Shown in pieces: positions 1-8,071 of a stretch of 64,000 bases of DNA (its first letter is position 1; each line of letters opens with the position of its first letter). This stretch comes from Brachyspira aalborgi (lineage in GTDB: Bacteria > Spirochaetota > Brachyspiria > Brachyspirales > Brachyspiraceae). The stretch is taken from contig NZ_SAXU01000001.1 in assembly GCF_008016455.1 (NCBI RefSeq), forward strand, positions 1,798,001 through 1,862,000, read 5' to 3'. Under the pieces are notes generated by a model. That model was not told the origin of the DNA. It made no database searches and saw only the letters and a list, made by a program, of their open reading frames with translations. The position numbers and the translations under genes were made by a program.

Positions 1-1184
1 GAGAAGAATATGTTAGAGCGATATATAACGATTCGGACGCTAAAGATTTGTATGAGATATGCAATAAATATATTTCGTTTAAAGAATTTATATTTTTAAT
101 GGAATCTTATAAATATTCTTTATTTTCTTATACTTCTTGCGGATGGTTTTTTGAAGATGTTTCGAGATTAGAACCCGTTAAAAATATGCAATATGCAGAA
201 CAGTCTTTTCATTATGCGAGAATGCTCGTAAAAAATAAAAATGCAAAATTCGTAGAAGAAGCTTATAAAGAATTTTTAGAGACTTTAGAAAAATCAATAA
301 GCAATAAACCCGAGCATCTCACGGCGAGATATTTTTACGAGAAAGAAGAAAAAGAAGATTCGTTTTATAAATTATATATAATAAATCATTTTATATTTAA
401 TTTAATCGCGTCAGATTATAAAGAAGATAATTTAAATATATTTAAACATATAGTTAGAGCGACAAAAAAAGAAAAAAATTATATCGAGGGAATATTGATA
501 GATAATATAGATTCCGATATATATTTTAAGGCGAAAACAATTAAAGAAAATTACGAATTAAAAAATCAAATTCAAATCTCTCAAATTTACGAAGAGATTG
601 ACAATTCTCAAGTTTATACTTTATCTTTAAAAGATTTAACTTCCGATGTTAGAGATAAATTTGCAAACGAGATATTTAAAGACGACATAAAAAAATTAGA
701 TAAATTAATGCATGATATTTATCCCGAGTATAAAGAATTATTTGAATATTTTAATTCAAACGGAATAACTCCCGATTACGATTATAGGCGACTTATGGGC
801 GCTATGGCTTCTCCGATTTTAAGAGAAAAAATTCTTGAAAGAGGAAGAGACGCTTACGATGAAGTTTCCGAAGGTTTAAAAAATGCAAGGCATGCGGGAA
901 TGTTTGTTTCAAATAGCGGAATATCAAGTTTAATAGGAGACAATATTAAAAACGCTTTGAATCAATTATATGAAACGGGAAATCCTAAAATAATATTTGA
1001 GCTTTTAAGCGATATACAATTTTTATCAAATAACGATATGCCGATAGATAGAAACACTTACGAAAATATTTTTTATAAAATACTTGAAAAATATAAAAGC
1101 GGAAATATTCATTTTGAGGAAGAAGAAAAAAAGTTATTTGTAGAATTAGGATATTGGCTAAATTTTAGTATGAGCGATATTTAA
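1..1184 (+). CDS. GH57-like protein, DUF3536 C-terminal region (5' end outside window)
   Basis: The frame is open from base 3 with no start, so the gene begins before the window; the TTG at 48 is only an internal codon. The visible ~394 residues match the DUF3536 region found at the C-terminus of glycoside-hydrolase-57-like proteins: the near-start stretch MESYKYSLFSYTSCGWFFED corresponds to the family's M-Y-T-S-C-G-W-F-F block, followed by a helical, acidic C-terminal half. The catalytic GH57 domain would lie upstream and cannot be seen, so the substrate (an alpha-glucan is usual for the family) is inferred. The gene ends convergently, overlapping the end of the next gene by 4 bases. Family assignment is from recognised motifs only. 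Confidence 0.75.
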   Translation, partial: EEYVRAIYNDSDAKDLYEICNKYISFKEFIFLMESYKYSLFSYTSCGWFFEDVSRLEPVKNMQYAEQSFHYARMLVKNKNAKFVEEAYKEFLETLEKSISNKPEHLTARYFYEKEEKEDSFYKLYIINHFIFNLIASDYKEDNLNIFKHIVRATKKEKNYIEGILIDNIDSDIYFKAKTIKENYELKNQIQISQIYEEIDNSQVYTLSLKDLTSDVRDKFANEIFKDDIKKLDKLMHDIYPEYKELFEYFNSNGITPDYDYRRLMGAMASPILREKILERGRDAYDEVSEGLKNARHAGMFVSNSGISSLIGDNIKNALNQLYETGNPKIIFELLSDIQFLSNNDMPIDRNTYENIFYKILEKYKSGNIHFEEEEKKLFVELGYWLNFSMSDI

Positions 1185-1636
1185 TTATTGCTTATATTGT
1201 TTTTTAATAAAAGACTTCCGTTTATAAGACTTATAACAACGGAAAAAGAATCGTTTGTATAACAATTTACATTTACTTTTAATATTTTTCCATTTTCTGA
1301 AGAATTTTTTGCAAGCTCTACTCTTCCGTTTTCTTTTCCGAAATTATTATTCGTTATTATATAGTAACCTTCGTTTTTCCATAAATAATTTGCATATTTT
1401 ACGGCGTTAGAAATTGAATTTGAAACTTTATTAAAAGTTAAAATTTTTATTTTTTCGTTTTCTAAATTTTCAATTTTAGGAATAATTTTTAATCCATTAA
1501 CTTTATTAACAGAAGATATAACATCGTTTTCTATATTATAAAGTTGCGGATATTCTTTTTTTATTGAAACAAAAAAATAAGTTATTAAAGAAGCTATTAT
1601 AACGGTTAATGCCGTGATTATAGTTTTATTTTTCAT
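1181..1636 (-). CDS. hypothetical single-pass membrane-anchored protein
   Basis: 151 residues. Residues 5-24 form one hydrophobic segment behind a lysine-rich start (MKNKTII), so an inner-membrane anchor or uncleaved signal with the remainder in the periplasm is likely. The rest is lysine- and asparagine-rich with no motif I recognise. Its start overlaps the end of the RseC-like gene by 11 bases, so the two are probably one transcription unit read on the minus strand. I cannot assign a function. Confidence 0.6.
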   Translation of the reverse strand: MKNKTIITALTVIIASLITYFFVSIKKEYPQLYNIENDVISSVNKVNGLKIIPKIENLENEKIKILTFNKVSNSISNAVKYANYLWKNEGYYIITNNNFGKENGRVELAKNSSENGKILKVNVNCYTNDSFSVVISLINGSLLLKNNISNN

Positions 1637-2048
1637 TATCTGATATAACTTCGTTTTTGCAAATTATATTCGCTATTATTTTATTATTCTTTTTTAATTT
1701 TAAAATTCCAAAAATAATGTAGATAAAAAATAAAGCGAAAGAAAATACTGGTCCTAAATTTTGTTTTATCGATATTAATTTTGAAAAATAATCTCCGATA
1801 ACATATCCGATTATAAGACAAATTAAAGGAACGGCATAAACTAAAAAATTTAATCCTTTTTTTAATTCTTCGACTTCTATTATAACATTATCGCCTTTTT
1901 CCGCGTTTATATTATTTAAAGCTCGTAAAACGATAGGTTTGCCCGAAGAACAAATTGAACAACCTTCGCAACTTGAACTTCTTTGCAATTCTACTTTTGC
2001 TATATTATTATCATAGGTTTCTAAAACCAATGCGAATTCTCTTTTCAT
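1626..2048 (-). CDS. RseC/MucC-family SoxR-reducing-type membrane protein
   Basis: 140 residues with the hallmark layout of the RseC family: an N-terminal soluble part with a cysteine cluster (C27, C30, C33 in SSSCEGCSIC) followed by two transmembrane helices (about residues 68-86 and 100-118). In other bacteria RseC-like proteins act with the Rnf electron-transport complex or in sigma-E/SoxR control, at the inner membrane; no rnf genes are in this window, so the redox partner is unknown. It sits immediately upstream of the small membrane-anchored gene with overlapping ends and follows rlmE on the same strand. The family call is good, the precise role is not settled. Confidence 0.75.
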   Translation of the reverse strand: MKREFALVLETYDNNIAKVELQRSSSCEGCSICSSGKPIVLRALNNINAEKGDNVIIEVEELKKGLNFLVYAVPLICLIIGYVIGDYFSKLISIKQNLGPVFSFALFFIYIIFGILKLKKNNKIIANIICKNEVISDNEK

Positions 2049-2091
2049 AATTTATCCTTTTATTCAAATTAAAAATATTATATATAAAAAA

Positions 2092-2682
2092 TCATTTTGT
2101 ATCAATCGATTTATTAAAATATTTTGCGATTAAAAATATTTCTCTGCTTTCGTCTCTCGAACTTTTAGGTTTAAATATTTCAAGCGATTTAAAATATTTT
2201 TTAATTTCGTTTTTAAAATCGGACAAATCTTTTCCGTCAAAAACTTTTATAAAAAAATTTCCTCCGTTTTTAAGAACTTCTTTTGTAAGAGAAAATATAG
2301 ATTTTGCTAAAGCTATTGAGCGAAAATGATTTGTTTCTTTATCGGAAGTAGTATTTGGCATAGCATCGCTTATAACGACATCGAATTCTATATTATTAAA
2401 AGTTTTTAAATTCATTTCTTTAATATCGCCAAGTATAAAAGTAAATCTCTGATGAGAAAAAGAATTTGGAATAATATCAACTCCCACGACAAAACCGCTT
2501 TTTAAAATTTTATTAAGCATATATTGACTAAAAGAACCAGGAGAGCATCCTATATCCAAAACTCTATCGGAAGATTTTATAAACTTAAATTTATTTTGCG
2601 CTTCTTCAAGTTTGAATACGCTTCGCGCTTTATAATTTTCTTCTTTTGCTTTTTTGTAGTAGAAATCTTTTACTTTTTTCAT
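2092..2682 (-). CDS. rlmE: 23S rRNA 2'-O-ribose methyltransferase RlmE (FtsJ/RrmJ)
   Basis: 196 residues, the usual FtsJ length. The SAM-binding motif is VLDIGCSPGSFSQ at about residues 41-53. The K-D-K-E catalytic set is visible in order: lysine in ARSVFKLEE, aspartate in VVISDAMPN, lysine in FFIKVFDG and glutamate in SREIFLIAK. In Escherichia coli this enzyme methylates U2552 of 23S rRNA late in 50S assembly. It is first in a minus-strand run with the RseC-like gene 43 bases downstream. Confidence 0.93.
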   Translation of the reverse strand: MKKVKDFYYKKAKEENYKARSVFKLEEAQNKFKFIKSSDRVLDIGCSPGSFSQYMLNKILKSGFVVGVDIIPNSFSHQRFTFILGDIKEMNLKTFNNIEFDVVISDAMPNTTSDKETNHFRSIALAKSIFSLTKEVLKNGGNFFIKVFDGKDLSDFKNEIKKYFKSLEIFKPKSSRDESREIFLIAKYFNKSIDTK

Positions 2683-2796
2683 TTTATTTATTTTGAATTA
2701 TATTTAAATAAAAAGCAATAATAAATTCTATAAAGAAATTCTATTTTATAATATTGATATTAATTATATATTATAAAATTGATTAAGCAGTAAATA

Positions 2797-3627
2797 TTAA
2801 TCTATTATAAAAACTACCTTACAATTTTTTAAAGCGGTTTTTAATTTAACTCCGCTCATTATTATGCTTGCATCTTCATTTCCTATAACCAAATCGCTTG
2901 AAAGTCTTCCTCTCGTTCTCCAAGCCACGACATTATAAGGTTTTTTGCCGATTGCATTTTTAATATTTTCGTTTGTTAAATAAGAATTTGTTGAATATGT
3001 TATATAACCGTTTGTAGCGGCAGATTTTTTATTTATATAAGCTATATCGTAAATAGCGTTTCCATCTTCGTCATAAATTGTAGGAAATAAAGAAGGATTA
3101 AAACCTATATTTCTCGCGTCTACAACCAAACTGTCATAATCTTCTCCCGCGTCAAAATAAGTTACTATAGGTTCGGTTTTATACGCGTCAACGCTTTTAA
3201 TAAAATCGGAAATTAAATTATTCGTTATTATATCTAAAGCCATAAGAACTTTAACGCTCGTTCTTGTCGGATAAGAAACTCCCAAAAGTCTCGCGTTGTT
3301 TAGAGAATCCATTATTTTTTCCGTCAAATCTTTATCGCTTTCCATTAAATTATATATCGTATAATCGCTATTTATCGAAACTCTCGCCAAAGTGTCGTAT
3401 AAAGTTTTTATTGTCTCTTCTTCCGCTTGTTGTTGCAATATTAAAAAAGCTTCGGGTTGCAATGCTTTATCTGTAATCATATCGGCGGTAGCGTCCGCAT
3501 AAATTGTATATGTAGTATAGTCCACTCTTCCCGCTCCCGTATTAATCAATATATCGTTATTTGCAGTATATTGAGCGAAAAGAAAAATATTTATTATAAT
3601 AAACAGTAAAACAATTTTAATATTCAT
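2797..3627 (-). CDS. secreted protein of LPP20-like type, function unknown
   Basis: 276 residues with a Sec signal peptide (hydrophobic residues 4-18 ending in FLFAQ). The body contains the sequence DARNIGFNPSLFPTIYDEDG, a pattern I associate with periplasmic LPP20/FlgT-like proteins of spirochaetes and deltaproteobacteria, in which a conserved aspartate-arginine turn precedes a 'P-x-I-Y-D-E-D-G' strand. No lipobox cysteine is present, so it is probably periplasmic. It stands alone between rlmE and lipoprotein locus A. The family assignment is tentative. Confidence 0.55.
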   Translation of the reverse strand: MNIKIVLLFIIINIFLFAQYTANNDILINTGAGRVDYTTYTIYADATADMITDKALQPEAFLILQQQAEEETIKTLYDTLARVSINSDYTIYNLMESDKDLTEKIMDSLNNARLLGVSYPTRTSVKVLMALDIITNNLISDFIKSVDAYKTEPIVTYFDAGEDYDSLVVDARNIGFNPSLFPTIYDEDGNAIYDIAYINKKSAATNGYITYSTNSYLTNENIKNAIGKKPYNVVAWRTRGRLSSDLVIGNEDASIIMSGVKLKTALKNCKVVFIID

Positions 3628-3692
3628 ATTTACTCCGATTATGCTATTAAATATTTTCGGATTATTGAAAAATTTTTAAATATATTTTTAAT

Positions 3693-3727
3693 AAAAAACA
3701 ACGGACGAAGTTTTAACCTCGCCCGTT
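3693..3727 (-). terminator. rho-independent terminator of lipoprotein locus A
   Basis: On the minus strand a 9-bp stem (AACGGGCGA with TCGTCCGTT, one G-U pair) closes a 10-base loop and is followed by a run of six T. It lies 32 bases past the stop of the lipoprotein gene and makes locus A a monocistronic unit. Confidence 0.85.
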
Positions 3728-3758
3728 TAACTTGATGTTTGAAATTATATTATATTAT

Positions 3759-4328
3759 TCAAGGTTGTTTAGTTCCTTCAAATGACCACTCATTTCCATC
3801 CTTACCATCTTTAAAAGTTATTTTTAAAGTTGAAGTATCGTAATAATAAACAATATTAATATTTGTATGATTATAATCCCAACCCCATGAGTTTGTTGCA
3901 TATACTGATTCAAGTTTAATATCTTCTCCGTCTTCGTTTCTTTTCTTCCATTTTGGAACATTAAAACCAAATCTTGCAAATTTTCTTCCATCTTTATCTA
4001 CGATAAATAAATTTCCCGTTATGTCAGCAGGCGTACCTGGGTTTTTAACTTGAACTTCACCTATAGTGCCTTTATATGTTCCATCAAGTGTAGAAAAATT
4101 AGTTTCGTAAGTTTCCATTACACTTTTAGGAATTTCGACTGTTCCAGTTACCCCGCTTCCGCCATTTCCATCTGCTTTGCCCATTTCAGAGTTTCCGCCC
4201 GTTCCAACACCGACATGTCCAGTATTGTCCTTTCCTTTTACTCCGCTTTTATCTTCGGCGCTACAGCTTATGAAAGCTATCAAAGATAAAAAGCATAATA
4301 AGATTGTAATTTTTTTTAGTAGTTTCAT
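3759..4328 (-). CDS. lipoprotein A, probably phase-variable
   Basis: 189 residues when started at the ATG at 4328, which is preceded by AAGGAG at good spacing; an in-frame upstream start exists but has no ribosome site. Residues 1-22 form a lipoprotein signal ending in AFISC, so C21 or thereabouts is lipidated. A Gly/Asn/Ser-rich linker (GVGTGGNSEMGKADGNGGSG) follows, then a beta-rich C-terminal domain with several aromatic strands. I do not recognise the family. A hairpin of 9-bp arms (4353-4361 with 4364-4372) lies just upstream of the ribosome site. The promoter is about 390 bases upstream and is separated from this gene by a leader reading frame with a 20-copy pentanucleotide repeat, so expression is likely switchable. 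Confidence 0.8.
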   Translation of the reverse strand: MKLLKKITILLCFLSLIAFISCSAEDKSGVKGKDNTGHVGVGTGGNSEMGKADGNGGSGVTGTVEIPKSVMETYETNFSTLDGTYKGTIGEVQVKNPGTPADITGNLFIVDKDGRKFARFGFNVPKWKKRNEDGEDIKLESVYATNSWGWDYNHTNINIVYYYDTSTLKITFKDGKDGNEWSFEGTKQP

Positions 4329-4514
4329 ACTACACTCCTTAATTTTTATTAAAAACATTTAAATAAATGTTTCTTGCGAAATTAAAATTTTGATTGAATT
4401 GAAATAATTCAAATATTAGTTTTTTATTTGATAAAAATTTTTGCAATAAAATTGAAGCGCTTAAAAATTTAAATGCCTTTAAAAATTGAGATATATAAAA
4501 TTTAAAATTATTAT

Positions 4515-4667
4515 TTAAAAGACAATTATGGCTTTGCTTTGCTTTGCTTTGCTTTGCTTTGCTTTGCTTTGCTTTGCTTTGCTTTGCTTTGCTTTGCTTT
4601 GCTTTGCTTTGCTTTGCTTTGCTTTGCTTAACAAATTTACAGTATTGTTATTTATCGTAATTTTCAT
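4515..4667 (-). CDS. leader reading frame A containing the AAAGC repeat
   Basis: A 50-codon frame starting at an ATG with a GAGG ribosome site 10 bases upstream and 40 bases after the predicted transcription start. It encodes MKITINNNTVNLLS, six copies of KAKQS, then KAIIVF and stop. The repeat has 19 full AAAGC units after the initial AGC. With 18 or 21 units the frame would instead enter a 63-codon stop-free stretch that ends at a TAA (4339-4341) touching the AAGGAG of the lipoprotein gene. The first 13 residues are nearly identical to those of leader B and share N-T-V-x-x-L with leader C. That it is translated is inference. Confidence 0.6.
   Translation of the reverse strand: MKITINNNTVNLLSKAKQSKAKQSKAKQSKAKQSKAKQSKAKQSKAIIVF
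4531..4629. repeat. pentanucleotide tandem repeat (GCTTT)n, about 20 copies
   Basis: 99 bases of perfect GCTTT repeat on the plus strand (AAAGC on the transcribed minus strand). It lies inside leader frame A. A five-base unit changes reading frame with every gain or loss, the classic substrate for slipped-strand phase variation. Shorter relatives lie in the same place in loci B and C. Confidence 0.98.
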
Positions 4668-4681
4668 ATTAAACTTTCCTC

Positions 4682-4695
4682 ACCGATTTCTCGGC
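4682..4695 (-). promoter_or_regulatory. GAAA-tetraloop hairpin in leader A
   Basis: On the minus strand GCCGA-GAAA-TCGGT folds to a five-pair stem with a GNRA loop, immediately before the leader's GAGG ribosome site. Locus B has CCAA-GAAA-TTGG at the same place, so one base pair differs in a compensated way, supporting a real RNA structure. Confidence 0.6.
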
Positions 4696-4713
4696 AAATA
4701 TTTTTACAATTAA

Positions 4714-4742
4714 ATTATACAACATTTAAAAAAATTAGTCAA
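4714..4742 (-). promoter_or_regulatory. sigma70-type promoter of locus A
   Basis: Minus strand: -35 TTGACT (4737-4742), 17-base spacer, -10 TATAAT (4714-4719). A second, more distal candidate (TTGACA at 4813-4818, spacer 16, TAGAAT at 4791-4796) lies upstream; locus B has an equivalent pair. Confidence 0.85.
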
Positions 4743-4856
4743 TAGTTTATTTTAAATTTTTTTCAATATTGATTAATTTAATTTAACAATATTCTATAAT
4801 ATTTAAAAATTTTGTCAATAGTTTAATCGATTAAAATTATTAAAAATATTTTAAAA

Positions 4857-5696
4857 CTACTTCTTTTCTAATTTTTTTAAATATGTCGACAAATTATTAT
4901 AACCGTTATATCTTAAAACTTCATAGGCTTTTAATCCTATTGAATTAGGTTCTGAATAATCAATATCTTTATAAATTAAATATCTCGCTATATTTATTTT
5001 TGTTGCAAAAAATATCGCATTCTGTCCCCAATCGTCTTTTTCGTTTATATCGACTTCAATATCTTCAATTAAATATTTTATAAGTTCCAAATTCTCGCTT
5101 TCAACGGCATACATTAAAATAGTTTTTCCAAAAATATCTCTTTTATTTATATCGCTTCCGCTTTTTATTAATATTCTAACCGAATTTAAATTTCCAAACT
5201 CGCATGCATGAAATAATGCGGTTTTTCCTTTATTATCTGCGCTATCTAAATTATCAATATTATTATTCAAAATCAAATTTATTATATAAGGATAATCGGC
5301 GGACAAAATTAAAGCGTTCTCTCCGTTATTATTAGTCAATGAAATATCGGCGTTATTTAATAAAATATAATCCGCTAAATCGTAATATCCTAAATAAACC
5401 GATTTCATTAATAAAGTATTTCCTTCGCTATCCGCTACATTTATATCGCCGCCATTTTCTAAATATAAAGAAATATTTAATATCATATTTCTTACGCTTT
5501 CTCTATTATTTATTTTATCAAATATATTTGGTTTTTCGGGGATATTTGAATTTTGAATTTCCTCAATTTCTTTTTCCTCTTCTTCTATGGTTTCTATAAT
5601 TTGATTATAATCATTTTCTTCTAATAATGAATTTGAATAAAGATAATTTTGAAAAATTAAAACGATATAAATTATAATTAAAAAATATATTCTCAA
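4857..5696 (-). CDS. secreted ankyrin-repeat protein
   Basis: 279 residues. Residues 3-19 are a hydrophobic signal or anchor; an acidic stretch follows, then about six ankyrin repeats from residue 85 on, with the usual G-N/K-T-x-L-M-x-A-x and GADIN-type turns (for example GNTLLMKSVYLGYYDLADYI and GKTALFHACEFGNLNSVRIL). Ankyrin arrays bind other proteins; the partner is unknown. The start directly abuts the stop of the uracil-DNA glycosylase gene, so it is probably co-transcribed. A second ankyrin protein is encoded at 41602-42720. Confidence 0.85.
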   Translation of the reverse strand: MRIYFLIIIYIVLIFQNYLYSNSLLEENDYNQIIETIEEEEKEIEEIQNSNIPEKPNIFDKINNRESVRNMILNISLYLENGGDINVADSEGNTLLMKSVYLGYYDLADYILLNNADISLTNNNGENALILSADYPYIINLILNNNIDNLDSADNKGKTALFHACEFGNLNSVRILIKSGSDINKRDIFGKTILMYAVESENLELIKYLIEDIEVDINEKDDWGQNAIFFATKINIARYLIYKDIDYSEPNSIGLKAYEVLRYNGYNNLSTYLKKLEKK

Positions 5697-6464
5697 TTAT
5701 TCTCCGATAATATTATTTAATTCTTTTAACATAAATTTAAAATCTTCTATTACTTTAACTTCTTCTTTTTGATTTCTTAAAATATAAGCGGGATGATAAG
5801 TAGCAATTACGGGAACTTCTTTATCTTTATCTTTATTTTTATAATAATGAATTTTACTTCTTGCTTTTCCAAAAGGCATTTTCAAATCAAACTCGATTAA
5901 ATTTCCAAAACCATGTCGTCCAAGCGCGCATATTATTTTAGGATTAAGTATTTCAAGCTGACGCGTAAAAAAGTTTCTGCAATTAATTTTTTCTTCAGGC
6001 AAAGGGTCTCTATTTTCTGGCGGACGACATTTTAAGGCGTTCATTATATAAAAATTATATTTATTTATTTTAAGCTCTTCAATCCATTTGTCTAAAAGTT
6101 TTCCCGCTCTTCCAACGAATGGAAAGCCCAATCTATCCTCGTCAGCGCCTGGAGCTTCGCCAACAAAAACTATATCGGGATTTTCATCGCCTCGTCCAAA
6201 TACGACATTTAATCTCGTTTTGCATAATTGTTCGCATTTCATACAGCGCTTTACTTCTAAATATATTTCTTTTAATTCTTCGTTTTTAATTTCATTATTA
6301 TTTGTATTATCATTAATTTTATTTATTGTATCGATTTTTTTATTTGTATTTGATTTTTTATTTTTTAGAATAATTTTTTTATTTTTATCTTTATGCATCG
6401 TATCTGAAAATTTTATTTTATTATGTTGTAAAAAGTATTCTTCGGTTATATTTATATTTTTCAT
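5697..6464 (-). CDS. family-4 uracil-DNA glycosylase (Fe-S)
   Basis: 255 residues. The catalytic core begins near residue 75 after a lysine/asparagine-rich N-terminal extension of about 70 residues that is unusual for the family. The first motif is GEAPGADEDRLGFPFVGRAG, the last is ATYHPAYILRN. Four cysteines that fit the [4Fe-4S] ligands are visible (CEQLC near residue 76, LKCRPP, KINCRNF). The enzyme removes uracil from DNA in the cytoplasm. It is followed without spacing by the ankyrin gene and preceded by an outer-membrane protein gene three bases away. The function call is firm; the extension's purpose is unknown. Confidence 0.92.
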   Translation of the reverse strand: MKNINITEEYFLQHNKIKFSDTMHKDKNKKIILKNKKSNTNKKIDTINKINDNTNNNEIKNEELKEIYLEVKRCMKCEQLCKTRLNVVFGRGDENPDIVFVGEAPGADEDRLGFPFVGRAGKLLDKWIEELKINKYNFYIMNALKCRPPENRDPLPEEKINCRNFFTRQLEILNPKIICALGRHGFGNLIEFDLKMPFGKARSKIHYYKNKDKDKEVPVIATYHPAYILRNQKEEVKVIEDFKFMLKELNNIIGE

Positions 6465-6467
6465 TAT

Positions 6468-7214
6468 TTAATTTTTTATAAACCTATTAAAATCAAAAGT
6501 ATATGAAATATAAGCTCCGATTCCGCAATAGAAACCGCTTGCAAATTGTTCGCAATAAATACTAAAATTCAAAGATAAACTCGCTTCGTTATTTAAAACC
6601 AAATAAATTCCAGGTCCTAAATGATTTAAATATAAAACAGTCTTATTATAAAAATCGTAAGCAAAATGATATTCCAAATATATTCCCGCTAAAGAAAAAC
6701 CAAATAAAGAACCTGGATATACTCCGACTGCAAATTTTAATCTTATCGATTCAACGACTCCTCTCGTATCCTTAAAATACATTGGCAATTCTAAATTTGC
6801 AAACATTGTAAAGAAATCGCCCAAACCTATTAAATAATGCAATTGCGGATTAATTCCAAATTTTTGTTTTGAAGAGCCTGGAAATAAAAATTCAACCGCT
6901 CCGATAAAACCGTTAAAAAATTGATATCTCGGCATAATCGAAAATTGAGGTTGTCCTTCTATTCCGACTCCGACTTTAGGCAAATATGTTATAGGAAGAA
7001 CTCTTGCAAATATATCGAAATTTCTTAACACTCCAAAATTAAGCATTATCGGACTTGATAAAGTATATTCTTTGCTTCCTTTTTTTATTTTTGAATTATC
7101 CAAATAAAGAGTTCCGCCAAGTCTTAAAGCTCCCGTCATTCCCGTATACATTTTGTAAGGAAAAGAATAGGCAAGCGCCGATATAAATAAAAATATTACA
7201 ATGAATTTTTTCAT
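6468..7214 (-). CDS. predicted outer-membrane beta-barrel protein
   Basis: 248 residues. A Sec signal peptide spans about residues 1-17 (MKKFIVIFLFISALAYS). The mature part is an alternation of aromatic and glycine-rich strands without long hydrophobic helices and lacks cysteine near the start, which fits a small porin-like barrel in the outer membrane. Its length and composition resemble spirochaete 'hypothetical outer membrane' proteins, but I cannot name a family. It heads the minus-strand group that continues into the glycosylase and ankyrin genes. Confidence 0.6.
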   Translation of the reverse strand: MKKFIVIFLFISALAYSFPYKMYTGMTGALRLGGTLYLDNSKIKKGSKEYTLSSPIMLNFGVLRNFDIFARVLPITYLPKVGVGIEGQPQFSIMPRYQFFNGFIGAVEFLFPGSSKQKFGINPQLHYLIGLGDFFTMFANLELPMYFKDTRGVVESIRLKFAVGVYPGSLFGFSLAGIYLEYHFAYDFYNKTVLYLNHLGPGIYLVLNNEASLSLNFSIYCEQFASGFYCGIGAYISYTFDFNRFIKN

Positions 7215-7382
7215 ATATTTTTCTTTTATAATTTATTTAACTTTAATAATATAATATTATATAAAAAATATCAATCTAAACATTTTATAAACTTTAATTT
7301 TTTATATATAATAACTTGTATAAATATTTCTTTTGTAAAGATAAATTTAATTTGCATATTAATTTTGTTTCGTATAAATTGC

Positions 7383-7411
7383 TTGATTTTTTCAAGTTTA
7401 TAAATTATACT
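7383..7411 (+). promoter_or_regulatory. promoter of the ferritin gene
   Basis: TTGATT (7383-7388), 17-base spacer, TATACT (7406-7411). It lies 78 bases before the ferritin ATG, which has AAGGAG five bases upstream. I could not make out a convincing iron-regulator operator. Confidence 0.6.
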
Positions 7412-7489
7412 CTCTATAATTTCATTACTTGATATATTTAAAATTATTAATATAATATAACAAATAAAAATTAAATATAAGGAGATTTT

Positions 7490-8008
7490 ATGCCTATAAT
7501 TTCAGAAGCGACTATTAAACTTTTAAACAAACAATTAAACGAAGAGCATTATTCTGCAAATCTTTATTTTAATATGGCAGGTTGGTGTTCAAAACAGGGC
7601 TTAAACGGTTGCGCCGCTTTTTTGAATAATCATGCCGCCGAAGAACACACGCATTTAGAAAAATTTAGCGATTTTATTAAAAAGGCTGGAGGACAACCTA
7701 TTATAAGCGCTATGAAAGAACCCGAATATGATTTTAAATCCGTTGAAGAAGTTTTTGATAAAGTTGTTAAACATGAAAGATATATAACCGCTTTGATAAA
7801 AAAACTTGTAGACAAATCTATGGACGATAAAGATTATATAACCTTAAATTTTTTAGATTGGTTTATGAACGAACAATTTGAAGAAGAAGGATTATTTAAT
7901 AATATAATTGATACGATTAAAATTCTTGGCGATTTGAAAGGCAGAAACTTATATACTTTCGACAAATTTGTAGCCAATTTAGACCAAAAAGAACATAATA
8001 AAAATTAA
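7490..8008 (+). CDS. ftnA: ferritin
   Basis: 172 residues, typical for a bacterial non-haem ferritin. Ferroxidase-centre residues appear in the expected helices: the glutamate of LNEEHYSANLYF, the E-x-x-H pair of AAEEHTHLEKF and the glutamates of NEQFEEEGLF. Ferritin oxidises Fe2+ and stores the mineral in a 24-subunit cytoplasmic shell. It stands alone with its own promoter and a strong terminator. The only doubt is the gene symbol (ftn versus ftnA). Confidence 0.94.
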   Translation: MPIISEATIKLLNKQLNEEHYSANLYFNMAGWCSKQGLNGCAAFLNNHAAEEHTHLEKFSDFIKKAGGQPIISAMKEPEYDFKSVEEVFDKVVKHERYITALIKKLVDKSMDDKDYITLNFLDWFMNEQFEEEGLFNNIIDTIKILGDLKGRNLYTFDKFVANLDQKEHNKN

Positions 8009-8019
8009 AGTCCAATCCT

Positions 8020-8055
8020 ACGGCATTGTATTTTTTAATATGATGCCGTTTTTTA
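8020..8055 (+). terminator. terminator after ferritin
   Basis: ACGGCATTGTATT pairs with AATATGATGCCGT (13 pairs including two G-U) around a four-base loop and is followed by a T-run. Confidence 0.92.
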
Positions 8056-8071
8056 TTTATAAGGTTTAAAA

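Noticed and set aside
48-1184. TTG at 48 as start of the first gene
   Set aside because: The frame is open to the window edge and the sequence begins in the middle of a known domain.
4050-4289. Plus-strand frames opposite lipoprotein A
   Set aside because: Antisense shadows of a well-supported lipoprotein gene with ribosome site and lipobox.
4528-4713. Plus-strand open frame through the GCTTT repeat (Met-Ala-Leu-Leu-Cys-Phe-type repeats)
   Set aside because: A low-complexity tract is open in several frames; promoter, ribosome site and conserved leader start are all on the minus strand.
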